DNA of 64,000 bases from Polytrichum commune (GCA_950295325.1 OX485807.1:48514440-48578439); one strand, 5' to 3'; counted from the first letter of the stretch, positions 34,102-46,135 are shown. A program made the numbers and translations. Notes: generated from the letters alone by a model not told the origin.

Positions 34102-36600
34102 TTGCAACATTCTACCCTATGATTGCAATGTACTTGCAACACAATTTTTGAAGGAACACAAAGAGCAACATAAAATGTCTAATGCACAAATGATTTCAAA
34201 ATAGACAAGAAATGCCCCCATTCTCAACCAGGACGAAAGCAACACACAAATACTACTTATAAAGTATCTAGGTAACGAATAATACACCAACAACACACGC
34301 CATGGTGGTCTCACCATGGAGCTCCGTCAACTATTCTCAACTACAACAAAACAATGCATAGATAGGAAGGAAAGCGAATAGTACATAATATAAATCTTAA
34401 CAAAAGCCAAAACAACACAGCTTGGTGGTCACATGAAGGACCTAGATCGAACAATACACCAGAGAAAGGAACCGCCTTTGAATACATCCCTCTCATATAT
34501 GCTAGCCCGCACTACTGAGACCACCTTCCAAAACACCACATCAAGGGACTCACAATCTCGGACTTGATACCGACAACACCCCTGACATATGGATTTAATC
34601 ATTTCTCCACTTCGAGAATTTAGAGAAACATTTCGCTATCTATCTAGTGTCCGTCAACTGCAATGAAACACAAGTGAAACACCACATGGAGAAACTCAGA
34701 ACCAACTCCTCCCTGTGATACTAAGTTGAGCCCAGGACTAGAAACACCCTCCTAACTCCTGACACGTGCCCAAAAACTCCCCATTCACAACTAATACACC
34801 ACTAACGTTGGTCGACCGAGATCACGGTCGTTGAATGTTTTCAATCGTTCCACGGCTCTCAAAACACAATGAGACAAATGACCAAGTTATTTTCCACCTC
34901 ACAAGTCCCGGCTTGCGATTGGTGACAAATTCTCTGGTTGCTCATGTCCTCGTGTGTGAGTCGTGACTTTCTACTGGAACACTTTACCCAAACGTTCGAC
35001 GTTTGGGAACGTTCGACTTCCCAAAAACAATTTGCACTCATACACACGAGGCTACTTTTTTGCAACGTCGACCATTCAGGGTGTGCGAGCGGTGTATAAG
35101 ACGAAACAAAACATGTAAGCACAAAGAGAAGTTCATGTGTTGCGTGAACATACCCATGGTAATGAAAGAGCGAAGCCAATGCAGAAGCCTGGTGCGAAGA
35201 TGGCTGCCTGGGTAGTGTGGTGCTCGGAGAAGAAGTTCAAGAACAAGAGGAAGAAGAAGAAGAAGAAGTAGCGTTGGTTGGATGTGTAGCAGCGGAAGAC
35301 TACGTCCGCATAACTCCATCGGATCTCGACCCTTGGATGATTGGCCAGTGGTCCAGATTCACGTGCTTAGTTTCTAAGCTATGATGAACTTCACCCATGT
35401 GCCCTTTCATCATTGGATTTAGAAACGAACATGGTCGAACATGGCAAACTATCTAGTCATGGTTTTCAAGGCGTTACGTAGGGTGGGTTTACATTAGGGT
35501 CTAGGACCAGGTCCAAGAAACTTATGGTCCATACATGACACCTCTTTAACTTATGGACCTTATTTTAACACTCAATCGATCATTGGACCCAAGCTTGAAG
35601 GTTGGTTTCTCAATCTAGGACCAATACACACTAGTCTGGTGACTCGTTCATGAGAGGGAGAACAATGTTACAATCCATCATAAAACCTGGAACTTATGAA
35701 TAATATGCACAACCACAACCAAACTAGATACATCATGAGCTACGCAAGTTGATTAGAAAAAAATGAAAGTCCAAGGCTACATCCCTCAACCAGGCTTCTG
35801 TGCCAACCTCACTTAACGTGATCCCCCACCTTTCCACGGCCACTATTACCACCACCACCAATCCTTTGTCGTATATTAGATAGTTATCCTGTCAAGATTG
35901 TGGAAGAGAATTTAATGTTGTGATAAAGTATTTAAAAAACCACAAATGATCTGTTTGTGTCCTGTAACCACTCAATATGTTCTCTAAAATTCATCAACAC
36001 AACAAATTGCATATAATCATTGATTTTACAGTTGATCTTTGGTGTCAGGAACAACATCTGGTAACATGCCAATAATAAGTAACCTCCTACAGAATGTTGC
36101 CTCAGTTTTCACTGCTTGTGCTTCTCCCAATACTGAACTCTTCCAAGAATTGACCAGGCTAGATTTACAAACTACACATATTTTTGGCGATCAGGAAGTC
36201 CATGAAATTTGATATGTAAGTACCTGGTATTCAAGCCTTAGTTCAAAGATGAACTGGGTCATTTGGACATGCATTACCAGATATTTCGACATGCTTGCCT
36301 ACTATTGGGCAAACCGAGGTTGATGAGGGAGCCAGTAGAATTCCAACATTGACAATATAAGAAAAACTTGAATCTCAATACATAGTCAATTTATCATCCA
36401 TATTTGAAGTCCAGCCAGTTTTTCAATATGCTGACGGAAAATTTGTGACTGCAAATCATCTCCGACATTGAAAGATGTCCACAAGAACAAGCACAAATAT
36501 TGTACAAAAAAATTTCATCTGCTCATCACTACAAGATTTTGCTGCACACTAACTAATACCCTGTATACTTTCATCGCCCACCTTCCACCCCTGCCAGAGT
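34102..36600. other. Intergenic, unidentified; one acidic open frame
   Basis: A GC-richer patch at 34,860-35,400 has overlapping frames. The plus-strand frame around 35,165-35,380 contains a run of glutamates followed by a more protein-like tail (A-A-E-D-Y-V-R-I-T-P-S-D-L-D-P-W). It has no ATG and no match that I know. The poly-Leu frame on the other strand is its shadow. 35,490-36,600 shows nothing beyond short frames. Confidence 0.35.
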
Positions 36601-38390
36601 GTTACCAAAGTGATAAAAATGGGAAGCCACTTCTGTAAGCCACACTGGGTCCATGGCAGTCACATTGCACATGTGATACCGCTCCAAGAAGATGGTCTAT
36701 GGAACACCACCCACGTTAGTGAAGCCTCTGAACAACACAGATGCTGGGTCAATATACAATTCATGGTTACCTCTTATAGAATGATGCGTATTTCCGCCAT
36801 CTGACTCCAGTTGGGCAGCATGGGAAAAGAAACCTGCCGTTACTGCCTTTGCAACCAGCTTAGCATCCCTATTCTCCAACTGTTGTTTGCCCTCCCCTAC
36901 TTGCTGCAACAACTTGCCAAGCTCTGACCTCACCCGCAAAACCTTCTCCTGTTCCACCATTCACAGAATGGAGACAATAATGAGCTTCTTCTGATGGAAC
37001 AAGCTATGGGCTGACACCAATTATTCACGACCCTTGCAAGGCGGAGGTCCATCACATGCACCGAGGGCTTAACAACACTAAACAGAATCATGTAACGTAT
37101 GGAACGTATCGTCTCCCTACCTTTCCTCTCCCTACCTGATGCCCAAATTCTCTCATCGGAAGTTACAGCTGCGATTGCGAGACCCTCTTGCCCGCACCCA
37201 CTTTCTGTGGCTGTGAGCAGCACTTTGGCTGACATGGGGTCGAGTGGAACCCCTGCAACTTGATAGCCTAAAGCTGAGGTGAGCTTGGCGTGCGTATCCA
37301 TAACACCAAGGGCATACAGGACTTCCAAAGCCCTCACCATAAATTCTGCCGATGCTGGCGCTATCCAATCAAATTGCATGACATTATCTATTCTTAGAGC
37401 TTTCAGCCGAAGAATTGTAGACAAGAGATTTGATTTTCGTATGTCGGGTACACCCTCCGGCCTCATTGTTGCATATGCATCCTCCGTATACAGTCGATAG
37501 CATTTCCCTGGGCGTTCACGGCCTGCTCGGCTAGCCCTTTGTTCCGCTGAGGCTTGTGATATGGGAGCTACCACCAATGCCTCCACATCTGTCACACGAT
37601 TGTAGAACTTTTGCTGGGAAACCCACTGTCAATTGCATACACAATCCCTGGTAAAGTCACTGAGGTCTCAGCAATGTTGGTGGCAATAATCACCTTTCTT
37701 CTTCCTCACGAGGGTCGCAAGACAAGCTCCTGTACACGCAAGGATCACCCATCAGAATGTACTCTGAATTGCAACCACCAAGAGATGAGAGTTTACTTGG
37801 CTCTTTTAAGAGGAAAACCGCCCTTCAGCAATAAAAACACCTAAGAACCGATTACTTAATTTTCCGACCGTGCCTAGGAGGGAACATCACCTTGACTTTG
37901 TGGCGATTCAATGGCAACAGCCTTGCAGATCAATCCTCTGCGCAACCTCAACTAGGGGCTGCTCTGAAATAACTGCACACATTTGGGAATTTCAGAAGTG
38001 GGGGGCAGTGGGGGGCAGTGGGGGGCAGCCCAGCGTAAAGAGGAAGTGCTACCGAAGCTCCTGACAGCTTCTCTGATACGAATGAAGACATTTTTATTTA
38101 AACATTTGCCCCCAACCTAATCTTCGACCAGCAACACTACATAGAAAATGAAGCACTATTTTGCATCTTAAGACTTGGAACCAGAGGCTTTGGGTCATGA
38201 ATATGGAGTGCTTAGAAGGTTTTCAAAATACCTCAACTAACAGTAAAGCAGGCGTTCAATCGGGCACCGACTCATTCCGCTTTGATGACTATACTTTCTC
38301 TCGACTTGCATCCAAGAAGTCACAAATCTTTTTGGTGTCCATTGTTGCTTGGGCCACAATTAGGCGTAAATCAGGTCGCCGCTTCTGGAT
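36600..38390 (-). pseudogene. DHX35/DEAH9-like DEAH-box RNA helicase, broken copy
   Basis: Several blocks read in order as a DEAH helicase of the DHX35 (plant DEAH9) group. 38,295-38,390 is a clean 96-nt exon with AG acceptor and GTATAG donor (RRPDLRLIVAQATMDTKK, motif III region). About 37,600-37,720 holds [13 protein letters not shown] (motif V). 36,930-37,595 holds PISQASAEQRASRAGR (motif VI), GKCYRLYTED, the ratchet/winged-helix region and LTSALGYQVAGVPLDP. 36,697-36,960 holds KAVTAGFFSHAAQLE and LYIDPASVLF of the OB domain. Frameshifts occur near 37,618 and in the 37.0 kb segment, and an in-frame TAG follows near 36,695, after which W-L-T-E-V-A-S-H-F-Y is still readable. The N-terminal half, with motifs I and II, is not recognisable. 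The retained intron shows a genomic rather than reverse-transcribed copy. Confidence 0.8.
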
Positions 38391-38875
38391 CTGCATCCAC
38401 CAGGAACACATCAAAGTGAATGAAAAGGACCTAGTAACAGAGCAAATAGATATAGATATACATTGGAATGTAGGTCATGCCTCCACAAATTCTTTATCGC
38501 GTTCAGCACAACTCGATGTTATCAGGAGCCCTGACTTTGGGGGAAGGAGGATCTAGGATGACAATTCGATAAATGGGTGTAGTTGTCTTCAACCCAACGG
38601 TGTTGAAAACAACAAGACATAATAATCCACACAAATTCTAACATCAACTTGCTCCGACAACCTCTGTCAGCCTTATCAGCACTTCTCTAATTTTGAAGGA
38701 AAGAAGCATGTCCATCTCCACGTTCATCCTACCCCCAACTTCTTGCTCCTGCATGGTTTGGATATCTTGATACAATGAATTCTATGCGGAAAGGAAATGG
38801 GGCCGTCAAGTGGTCCTCCTTCCACCACCTGATGCAACACACACTTTCTCCCCTCTCATCTGAACAAAATATTCC
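38391..38875 (-). other. Possible decayed 5' part of the helicase copy
   Basis: On the minus strand a stretch near 38,540-38,580 reads Y-R-I-V-I-L-D followed by P-P-S-P, where a DEAH helicase would have V-I-L-D-E-A-H-E-R. This weak resemblance is in the expected position but could be chance. No motif I (GxGKT) was found. Confidence 0.25.
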
Positions 38876-39125
38876 GAGATGTGTATCTTCCATTTCATTC
38901 ACAGCTCCATCACATTGTAAAGCTACTATCAATGGCGATGGAAGATGACTACTAAATCCTAAAATGAAATAATCTGCAATGTGGACGCACGCCTTTTAAA
39001 GAAGGCCCAGATGTATATGTTCGATTCCACCCACAGCTCCGTCACACTGTACAAGCTACTATCAATGGCGATGGAAGATGACCACTAAACCCTAAATTGG
39101 AATCATCTGCAATGGTTAGGGTTAA
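38876..39125. repeat. Tandem duplication of about 135 bp
   Basis: CACAGCTCC.TCACA.TGTA.AAGCTACTATCAATGGCGATGG-type words occur at about 38,902 and 39,034, followed in both by GAAGATGA.CACTAAA.CCTAAA and ATAATCTGCAATG-like sequence. Similarity is high, so the duplication is fairly recent. Confidence 0.7.
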
Positions 39126-41708
39126 TTACAAAAGCACCAAGTTGCAGTTAATGTTGGGGAATTGATCTGAAAGCTTCTTGATTTGTGGGTGTTAGTAGTT
39201 GTAGGCTCACACGTAAGGTTGGCCATGTTCAGCATCTTTAACAGTGAGTTAGCAAACCAAGCACCTGAAAGTTCGTGGGGGGATGTTTAACGTCCGCCCA
39301 AAGGGTATTGCCACTAGCTTTAACATTTTCTTTATTTCTAAACTTTTTTGCATGTGATGAAAATCATGGTGCATATTTTGTCACTTCATCCATATGCAGT
39401 GTTTGTTAACCATAAGGTCGAGGCATTTATAACATTAAAATAAGAGAGTTTGCATATGTTTAGGAGGAGTAATAACATGTAATTATTCTTCTTGCAAAGA
39501 GAAAAAAATTCTATTGAATATGCAAAAATAAAATCAAATATCAAGATAAGGAAATTGCTACAAATTTTATCGCAATAATGTTTAGGAAAACACAAAGTCG
39601 CTCTACAGGTTAACCCATTACCATTCATCTAAATGATTATGCTTGTCTAGAAGAGTTATCAAAACTCCTACGAGGGTAATCAATCACAAGCCGCCACCAC
39701 ATAACCCTAAACTCAGTTTGCCTAAAAATATAGTTCTTATCCATGTCCACATTACATGACTATAGGGAGTGGTTACCACTATTTAATGAATCCTAGAGTG
39801 TTTTCCTCCACTTTATAGAAGCTTGCTCCTTTATTTGGTTGCTACTAACTCCAACTCACCTTGATGTATGCTTGTTGCGTCATTCTTGTCTTCAAGACCC
39901 TTTGTAATATCCTAGGATTCTCCCTGGCTATCGAATACCATTTTTTTAAATGAACAATTGTTTGATTCTACTCCAAGAGTTAATAAAACAATTAGATGTT
40001 AGTCTTTGCTCCACAACCAATCAAAAGGGTCGATTGACATCATCATTCCACACTTCCTATGACACACAAGTTTCTTGGACAACTTCCACACACATATTTC
40101 AAGGAAGGAAACCTAACAAGATTTATCATACAAAATTGGTCACACCCAAAAAATGTTCCTCTTTGTCTTAAATCTTCTTCAAATCCCATCCTGGTCCTAC
40201 TTCTTCATTCCTAACCAATCCTTAAAATTGTGGTCCCTCTTTGATGGAACCTCTTATCCTATGCTTATTTAATATCCTTTTGTAATCCTTGTCTACCTAC
40301 TTTTGTCACTCTCCTACCACCATAAGATTAATCGATTTTATTATTAACATTGCCCCTCCCCCATCTAAATTATGTCCTTGGAATTCAACTAAACATGTAA
40401 AAGATTGGTGTTGGTGGCACTTGGTTCATTTGATCCCAGTCCTTCATCAAACCCAACCCCGATTGTGTGATGGTCCACCTTCCGATTATGCTACTTGCTC
40501 ATTCACATTTGTTGGTATTGGTGATAATAAATAAAATAAAATAAACTTCGGGGTTTGGTTTATACACCGACATGAATGGGAGCCTGTTCTTCTATACCAT
40601 GTTCATCTTTAACCAAGCGTCACAGTAAGGGTACTTCCTCTATTGGTGATAACCTTCGGTTTACGTTATACCGTTTACGTCATTCGGTTTACTAGATAAT
40701 TAGCCTTTTTGTCACCATCTTGATGTTATTTTAATCCCATTATGAGTTTCCTAGCTTGAATTTGGACTTTAAATTCACCTTCATTCCATTTCCGTAGGGT
40801 TACAGCAACCTCAGAGGTTGTTCATTGTACAAACATTTTGCAAATAGGTATCTAGAGCATCAAATATTGGGAATGCACATGCATTTCATGCTAACATATG
40901 GGAGACTCCATTGGGAATACATGTGCTCAAGCAACAAGTGGAAATTATGCTTTGCTTATATTCTCCAAATTTATTTTGGTATGAAAAAATTACCATATAT
41001 ATTATGTATACGCTATTGAACCTTGTGGATGTAAGAAATTGTAGGCTAGAAATAATGTGCACCCAAACTATTGTCCCCAAGGAGTTTATCATAGTAATGT
41101 CACAACTTCAACATTACACCTCTCACAACTATTATTGTGGATTGAAAATTAGAGTAGGTAGAAAATATCGTGGTCCATTGTATTTTATGTGCGGCTTGAA
41201 AATAAGGTCGGCTTAATAATAAATAAATTATTCATGTTAAGGTATAAAATGATAAAAGCCAAAAATAATATCGATAAAATATTTTCAATTCAAAATAATT
41301 CATATTTGTGTAAACAAGAATTGATTCCATGTTCTTAATTTTGAACATATAATATTTCGGGCCAAAAACTGACATGGATCAAGGAAATTTACATAAACCA
41401 AAATTACTATGGTATGACAAAATCATAGTGAGCCACATAACTAGGCGTAGAAGGTGTCTAATTGATTCAGTTATGAAGCGGAACTTGTGCCACATAGTTT
41501 ATAAGAATTGACTAAACCCAAATATGAAGTTGATGCAACACAAAATTAAGCTCAATAATGTGGCTCACATGGTTTTGGCATAAGCCGTACGGTTGGTGAG
41601 TAACAAGTAATACTACCAGTCAGTGTTATCATTTACTCTTACCTACTCCTAGTGCCCCTTCCCAACACAAGAGAAGGATTTGTTGCATAGTACGAGTGTG
41701 CCCCTCGC
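39126..41708. other. Intergenic, no gene seen
   Basis: AT-rich. The open frames are short, overlap on both strands and show no domain. No inverted repeat boundaries were noticed. Confidence 0.4.
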
Positions 41709-41711
41709 TAA

Positions 41712-42030
41712 GGGCCACTTCACACACGAGCCAAGAGCTGTGTCCATGAAATTGTGAGAGCCCAAAAGAAAGTATCCAAAGGCCGTCCCAAGCACCTTCA
41801 AAATCACGTAGTGTGGTCACAGACCACTCACGTGTAGTGTGAAGTCATATGTGACTGGACCCTCAACCAAATGCTATTTCAATGAATTTCTATTCATGTG
41901 GGTCCTAACGCATGATAAAATAGAATATATCAACGGTTGTGAAGCGAACTTGGACCGGTTCCGCCTTTTCCACCAACGAGAGCGAAGTGAAATGGTCACG
42001 GGCTCTCAGTCAGTGTGTGTGAAGTGGCCC
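41712..42030. mobile_element. Tourist/PIF-Harbinger-like MITE, 319 bp, TSD TAA
   Basis: Terminal inverted repeat GGGCCACTTCACACAC at both ends, flanked by TAA on each side (41,709-41,711 and 42,031-42,033). A 3-bp TWA duplication with G/C-rich ends is typical of PIF/Harbinger. Non-coding interior. Relatives at 43,400-43,973 and 57,076-58,992. Confidence 0.82.
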
Positions 42031-42033
42031 TAA

Positions 42034-42816
42034 GGTTAGTGGGACAACTATATTTGAGTTGGGGACAAATATAGAAGCAACTAGAATCTTGGACTAGTGG
42101 AGAATTTATTTTTTCCAATGACACGTGTCATGATGAGGTTGGTACAAATATTTCAAAATGGAGACACTGTTTTAAGTTTAATAGTTGATGTATTTGGGAG
42201 GGCATATGTGATTATTTAATGGGAAAAAGGAAAACCTTCACTTTGACCTCTTGTATTATTACATCTCAACCCTGATTTTGATATCGAAAATGAGAATCTA
42301 TATGATTTGCAATTGCTTACCCAATGAGACAATTTCTAAGCCGATCTAACGGTTATATAAAATAAGAAAATTGTGGAGTTGGAAGTGCCACCAAAGTAGG
42401 AACCACATACCTTATAACCACGTGGCAATGTCACTTTGCTCTAAGTAACCATAGGTGGGTCATGGCCTTGTCAAAACCAACAAGGTAATCAACTGCTAGT
42501 TTGTAATTTGGAACACATGAGACGCTTGGCCACCTGGCTAGATCAAATCTAGAGACGATTTCACGGCTGGGAACCAAACCGCCAACCACTTTAATTGGTT
42601 TGGGTACCTCTCCACTCTCATCCAGTAGTCTAGGGTCATCTCCGACCATCGACTCATGGTTTGATATCCTCCATAATAACAATTATAACCATGGTGCTTT
42701 TAGATAACCTTAACAGAGCTAAAGCGGACTTGAAAAATGAATGCCGGGGGAGGGGGGGGGTCATCTGAATAGACATGATAGTCCTCATCAATTTGACACT
42801 TGATTGAGTAGCACAA
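42034..42816. other. Intergenic, no gene seen
   Basis: Contains a minus-strand open frame at 42,431-42,682 with fairly protein-like composition but no known motif. A G run lies near 42,750. Confidence 0.4.
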
Positions 42817-43039
42817 CTACACTAATATATTGTATTTAGTGTTGCTTACTATATGAAATTATGCAGGCTATAACTATTTACCATATATCTCATTTTTTGC
42901 CAACAAATGTTAAATTGGTTGTTTGGACATATAGAACACCAACAACTTTACTTGGTAAAAAATTACATCAATAATAAAAAGACGTAGCACTGTATAACTC
43001 CAGATAGTAAGTGACACTGAATATCATATTTAGTGTAGT
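42817..43039. mobile_element. MITE of the TACTACACTAA family, copy 2
   Basis: Same ends and same interior words as 2,244-2,468 (ATATCTCATTTTTTG, AATTGGTTGTTTGGAC, TTGGTAAAAA, AGTAAGTGACACT). The similarity over the full length confirms a family. Confidence 0.8.
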
Positions 43040-43399
43040 ACCCCTCTCTAATGCCAAAAGGAATTAGAGAAAGGCGAGAAACCAAGGGACACGTTTCATG
43101 ACAAAAGTGAAGGATTTCCCGACCAAAGATGACTCAAGTGTAAGTTTAACAGCAAGTTAGTGACCAAGCACCTATAACTTAGAAAAAGTAGAAACCACAT
43201 AGAGCCACAGGTGGTTTGTCGAGTTTTCGTCAAGAGCTTGGCGTCATTTTATTTTGCATCAGACATTATAAGTGAAGTGTAAGTGTGGTGCCAGTCTCCT
43301 GCCATCGTATCATCAGATGTTAGGGAATCCGTCTGTGATACCCATGAAGATTTATTTGAACCTCCAGAATTTATTTTAGTAGTGGATGTAACTCACTTA

Positions 43400-43973
43400 G
43401 GGCCACTTCACACATAAGCCAAGAGCCGTGACCTTGTAATGGTGAGGACCCTTGACTCTCATCCAAAGGCCATACCATGGGTGTTGGGAAAGCCATTTTA
43501 TGTAGTCTGTGGCCCTCAAGCATAGTGTGAAGTGAGAATGAACCATGTTGCGGGACCATTGCATATTTTGTTGGCGGAAAAAGAGGGGAGGATTTGGTTT
43601 AATATAATATGTCTCCAAGTTTATCAATTTAAGATAACTACTTGATGGTGTTTGTCTGTCTTGGAATCTGCCATGCAGTCTGTCCTGAAATCTGTCCTGC
43701 TGGAAAAATATTTAAAAAGTCATGGTCTCCCGGAATTTGCGTCAAGCCCACCTCTTGGAGGTGGGTCTGACGCAAATTCCGGTAGACCATGCAGCCTTAT
43801 CCACAACTAGCCATGTAGGACTCCATGTAGACTTTTCATCCACGAACTTTTCTTTGGACCTTTAGGCCTTCACCTCCTAGTGTGAAGTGAACTTGGACGG
43901 TCTCCGCCTTTTCGACCAATGAGAGCTCTTACATTGCCATGGTCAAGGGCCTTCAGCCTTGTGTGTAGCAGTG
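43400..43973. mobile_element. Tourist-like element related to 41,712, with degraded right end and an internal hairpin
   Basis: The left end TTA-GGGCCACTTCACACATAAGCC matches the 41.7 kb element. Near the right end, GTGAAGTGAACTTGGAC, CTCCGCCTTTTCGACCAA and GAGAGC match 41,937-41,985, and GTGTGTAGCAGTGG is a decayed terminal repeat. An extra 200-bp interior contains the hairpin at 43,721-43,791. Confidence 0.6.
43721..43791. repeat. 71-bp near-perfect hairpin
   Basis: CATGGTCT..CCGGAATTTGCGTCA..CCCACCTC pairs with GAGGTGGG..TGACGCAAATTCCGG..AGACCATG around a 3-nt loop. The stem is about 34 bp with a few mismatches. In RNA it would fold as one long stem. Confidence 0.85.
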
Positions 43974-44084
43974 GATGTAGTGCAATTGCGTCCTAGTGTG
44001 TGTGTGCGCATCAGCCTCGTTGTCCTTCACAAACCCAGAGCTGGCTCCTCTAGTGACACGAAGGCGTCATACCGGGGGTGGGAA

Positions 44085-44440
44085 CTCTCCCTTCTAGAAC
44101 AATCGTGTCTAAAGCAACTCGAATATTTCATACGAGTTGATGATTGGTTGTTTCATGAAGTGGAGAAACGTATTTGGAAAGAGGGCATTGAGAGGAATCC
44201 ATTTATCATAAGAAATGAGTTTGAGTTAGAAGTCCTCAGAGGTTTGCACTTTGAAAAGTCATTTTTTAAAATGGTTAGAAGTGATTTATGTAAAGCATCT
44301 CGACCCCCTAGGGCCCCTAGGTGTTGAATTGCACTTCTAAGACGATCTACAAAATTTCTTAGTAGTCTTGAAGATGCTTCTAATGCGAAAATAGCTCCCA
44401 AATAGTCCTTCTTAGAAATGCTATAGCAGCTCCAAACCAA
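44085..44440 (+). repeat. Dispersed repeat, plus-strand copy
   Basis: Aligns with the complement of 53,095-53,425: TCTCCCTT.T.GAACA, TGATGATT.GTT, AAAGAGGGC, GAATCCATT, GACCCCCTA and GTTGAATT.CACTTCT.AGA occur in order. A plus-strand frame (43,959-44,327) spans part of it with plausible protein composition (R-N-P-F-I-I-R-N-E-F-E-L-E), and the other copy has a broken version of a similar frame. It may be a fragment of an old mobile element's coding region. Not identified. Confidence 0.55.
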
Positions 44441-44447
44441 TTTATTC

Positions 44448-44722
44448 ATATGCATTCAAACTAATTGAGTGTGATTGAATGTAATTAAGTCTACTCAATC
44501 TTATTTAATCCTAATTAATCCCAAAAAATCAGAAGGTATGCTTACCAAATTAAGTGAACCGAATTAATTATAAAATGTACTTTTTTTAATAAATTTTTTT
44601 TTGGAATTAATTTCAGTCAATTGATTCTAATAATTAGTATCTGCAATTATTTCTAGTTAACTAATTGTAATTATTAATTAATTCTAGTTTTAATTAATTA
44701 ATTAATGCGTATGTGATAGTTC
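44448..44722. mobile_element. Short relative of the foldback element
   Basis: Opens with TTCATATGCATTCAAACTAA, TTGAGTGTGATTGAATGTAA and TGCTTACCAAATTAA.TGAA, matching the arm of the 25 kb palindrome. It ends TTAATTAATGCGTATG in inverted orientation. The middle has diverged into AT-rich sequence. Confidence 0.6.
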
Positions 44723-44848
44723 ATCAGGGGGTGTTAATGTCGGCCTCCAATCACACTCATACCTCCTCCATATCATTAGAATAGAAATTCCACTGGCATG
44801 TGGACGCTCGAACACTGGCAGCTATTTTTAATTTGTTGCATTTTGCAG

Positions 44849-45270
44849 AGATGAATCCAAGCTGAGGAAGGCCATAGTGCACAAAGCAGCTCGGACATTG
44901 ACAAAGAAGCCACCTAAGTCACATACAAAGAATCCTAAAGAGAAAGTTCATGAAAGTCGGCCATGCATGCTTCATGAAATTCATATTGCAACATGCATAG
45001 TGCAGGTTGACTTGGAGGAGGTGGTTGAAGCCACAAGTTTCAAGGCTCTATTGGAGCTTGTTTGTAATAACACAGTCGACTCAACAAGCTTCCTCTCATA
45101 TTGAAAAAGATGAACAATTGATAACGGACTGATCCACCCAAGTCCTTATATTTGATGAAGAAGATGAAGATGAAAATGAAGAAGAAGAAGAAGAAGAAGA
45201 AGAAGAAGATGACGATGATGATCTATCACCAGTGCCAAATGAAAGTGAGGAAGCCGACTATACATGCTGA
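44849..45270 (+). pseudogene. Gene fragment with Lys-rich start and acidic tail, unidentified
   Basis: After a good acceptor (TTTGTTGCATTTTGCAG, ending 44,848) a frame reads D-E-S-K-L-R-K-A-I-V-H-K-A-A-R-T-L-T-K-K-P and continues to a stop at 45,104. A shifted frame from about 45,075 to 45,270 reads through one stop into I-F-D-E-E-D-E-D-E-N, a run of glutamates and aspartates, then L-S-P-V-P-N-E-S-E-E. This looks like a decayed last exon of a gene or transposase. A roughly 50-bp part (GAAAAAGATGAAC.ATTGAT through CCACCCAAGTCCTT) is repeated near 45,508-45,554. No function assigned. Confidence 0.4.
45178..45208. repeat. GAA microsatellite
   Basis: About ten GAA triplets inside the acidic tail described above. 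The poly-Lys frame and the poly-Leu frame on the other strand are shadows of this repeat. Confidence 0.9.
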
Positions 45271-45728
45271 TTTTAAGACTTTTAATTTCCTTGTGCAACA
45301 ACATGAAAATATAAAACCAACTCAAAGCAATACAACCACTTACATATTGTTTGGTTTTGTTTGAATGGATTTCTCTGTGGTTTAGAATGAATATGCATGT
45401 CACACAACTTTATGGCTAGTTGAAGCTGATTGAAAATGAGAGATCTTGAAAAGTTAGCTAGCTAAAGCAAAGTAAGAAGAATTGACGCAACAGGGCTTCC
45501 CCTCAGAACGAAAAAGATGAACGATTGATGACCGACTGATCCACCCAAGTCCTTTATTAAAATCTGAGCTTCTTAATGGCCACCAGCCAGTGACATTCGT
45601 TGGAAAGCGAGGCATTTGGAGGGATGGAAGACTTTTAAGATCTACAATTGGACTCAGGAGCCATGAGTGTTTGTGTAGGACGTAAGACAGAGTAAGGCAT
45701 TCAATATCACGTGTTTACTCCACAAACT

Positions 45729-46135
45729 TACTACACGAAACATGGTATTTAGTGTCACCAATTCTAATTGTCTCGCTCGATACTAATCGTAACCCGCCCG
45801 TGTAGCATCACCAACACGAAATGTAAACCTAACTAACATTATCCGTCATTCCGTGTAAAAACATTTGGGTGTTGGAGATTTGCAATGTTGCATTTCTGTC
45901 CTTCGCGGAGTGATTTTTCATCCAAAAATTTAAGCATCAAAACAATAATTCATTACAAACTTGTTACGGTGCATAATATATGAAACTTGGTTTCGATAAT
46001 TGGCATGGACTTTATACAAATTTCAATCATCCATGACAGTACTTGTAAACAACTTCATAAGAAGTGTCATTAGAAAAGTTACCATAGTGACATAAAATAC
46101 CATATGACGCTAAATACAATATTTAGTGTTGATAA
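45729..46135. mobile_element. MITE-like element related to the CACTAAATA family
   Basis: Left word TACTACACGAAACATGG then TATTTAGTGTCACC, right word CATATGACGCTAAATAC then AATATTTAGTG form an imperfect inverted pair. The right part (GTTACCATAG.GACA..AAATACCATATGAC) recurs at about 53,000-53,056. The ends are uncertain. Confidence 0.45.

Noticed and set aside
35038-35319. Minus-strand frame with a Leu-rich stretch resembling a signal peptide
   Set aside because: The leucines come from an AAG/GAG triplet run; the rest has no motif.
45146-45403. Poly-Leu frame (minus) and poly-Lys frame (plus) at 45.15 kb
   Set aside because: Both are readings of the GAA microsatellite in the wrong frame; the acidic frame is the more plausible one.
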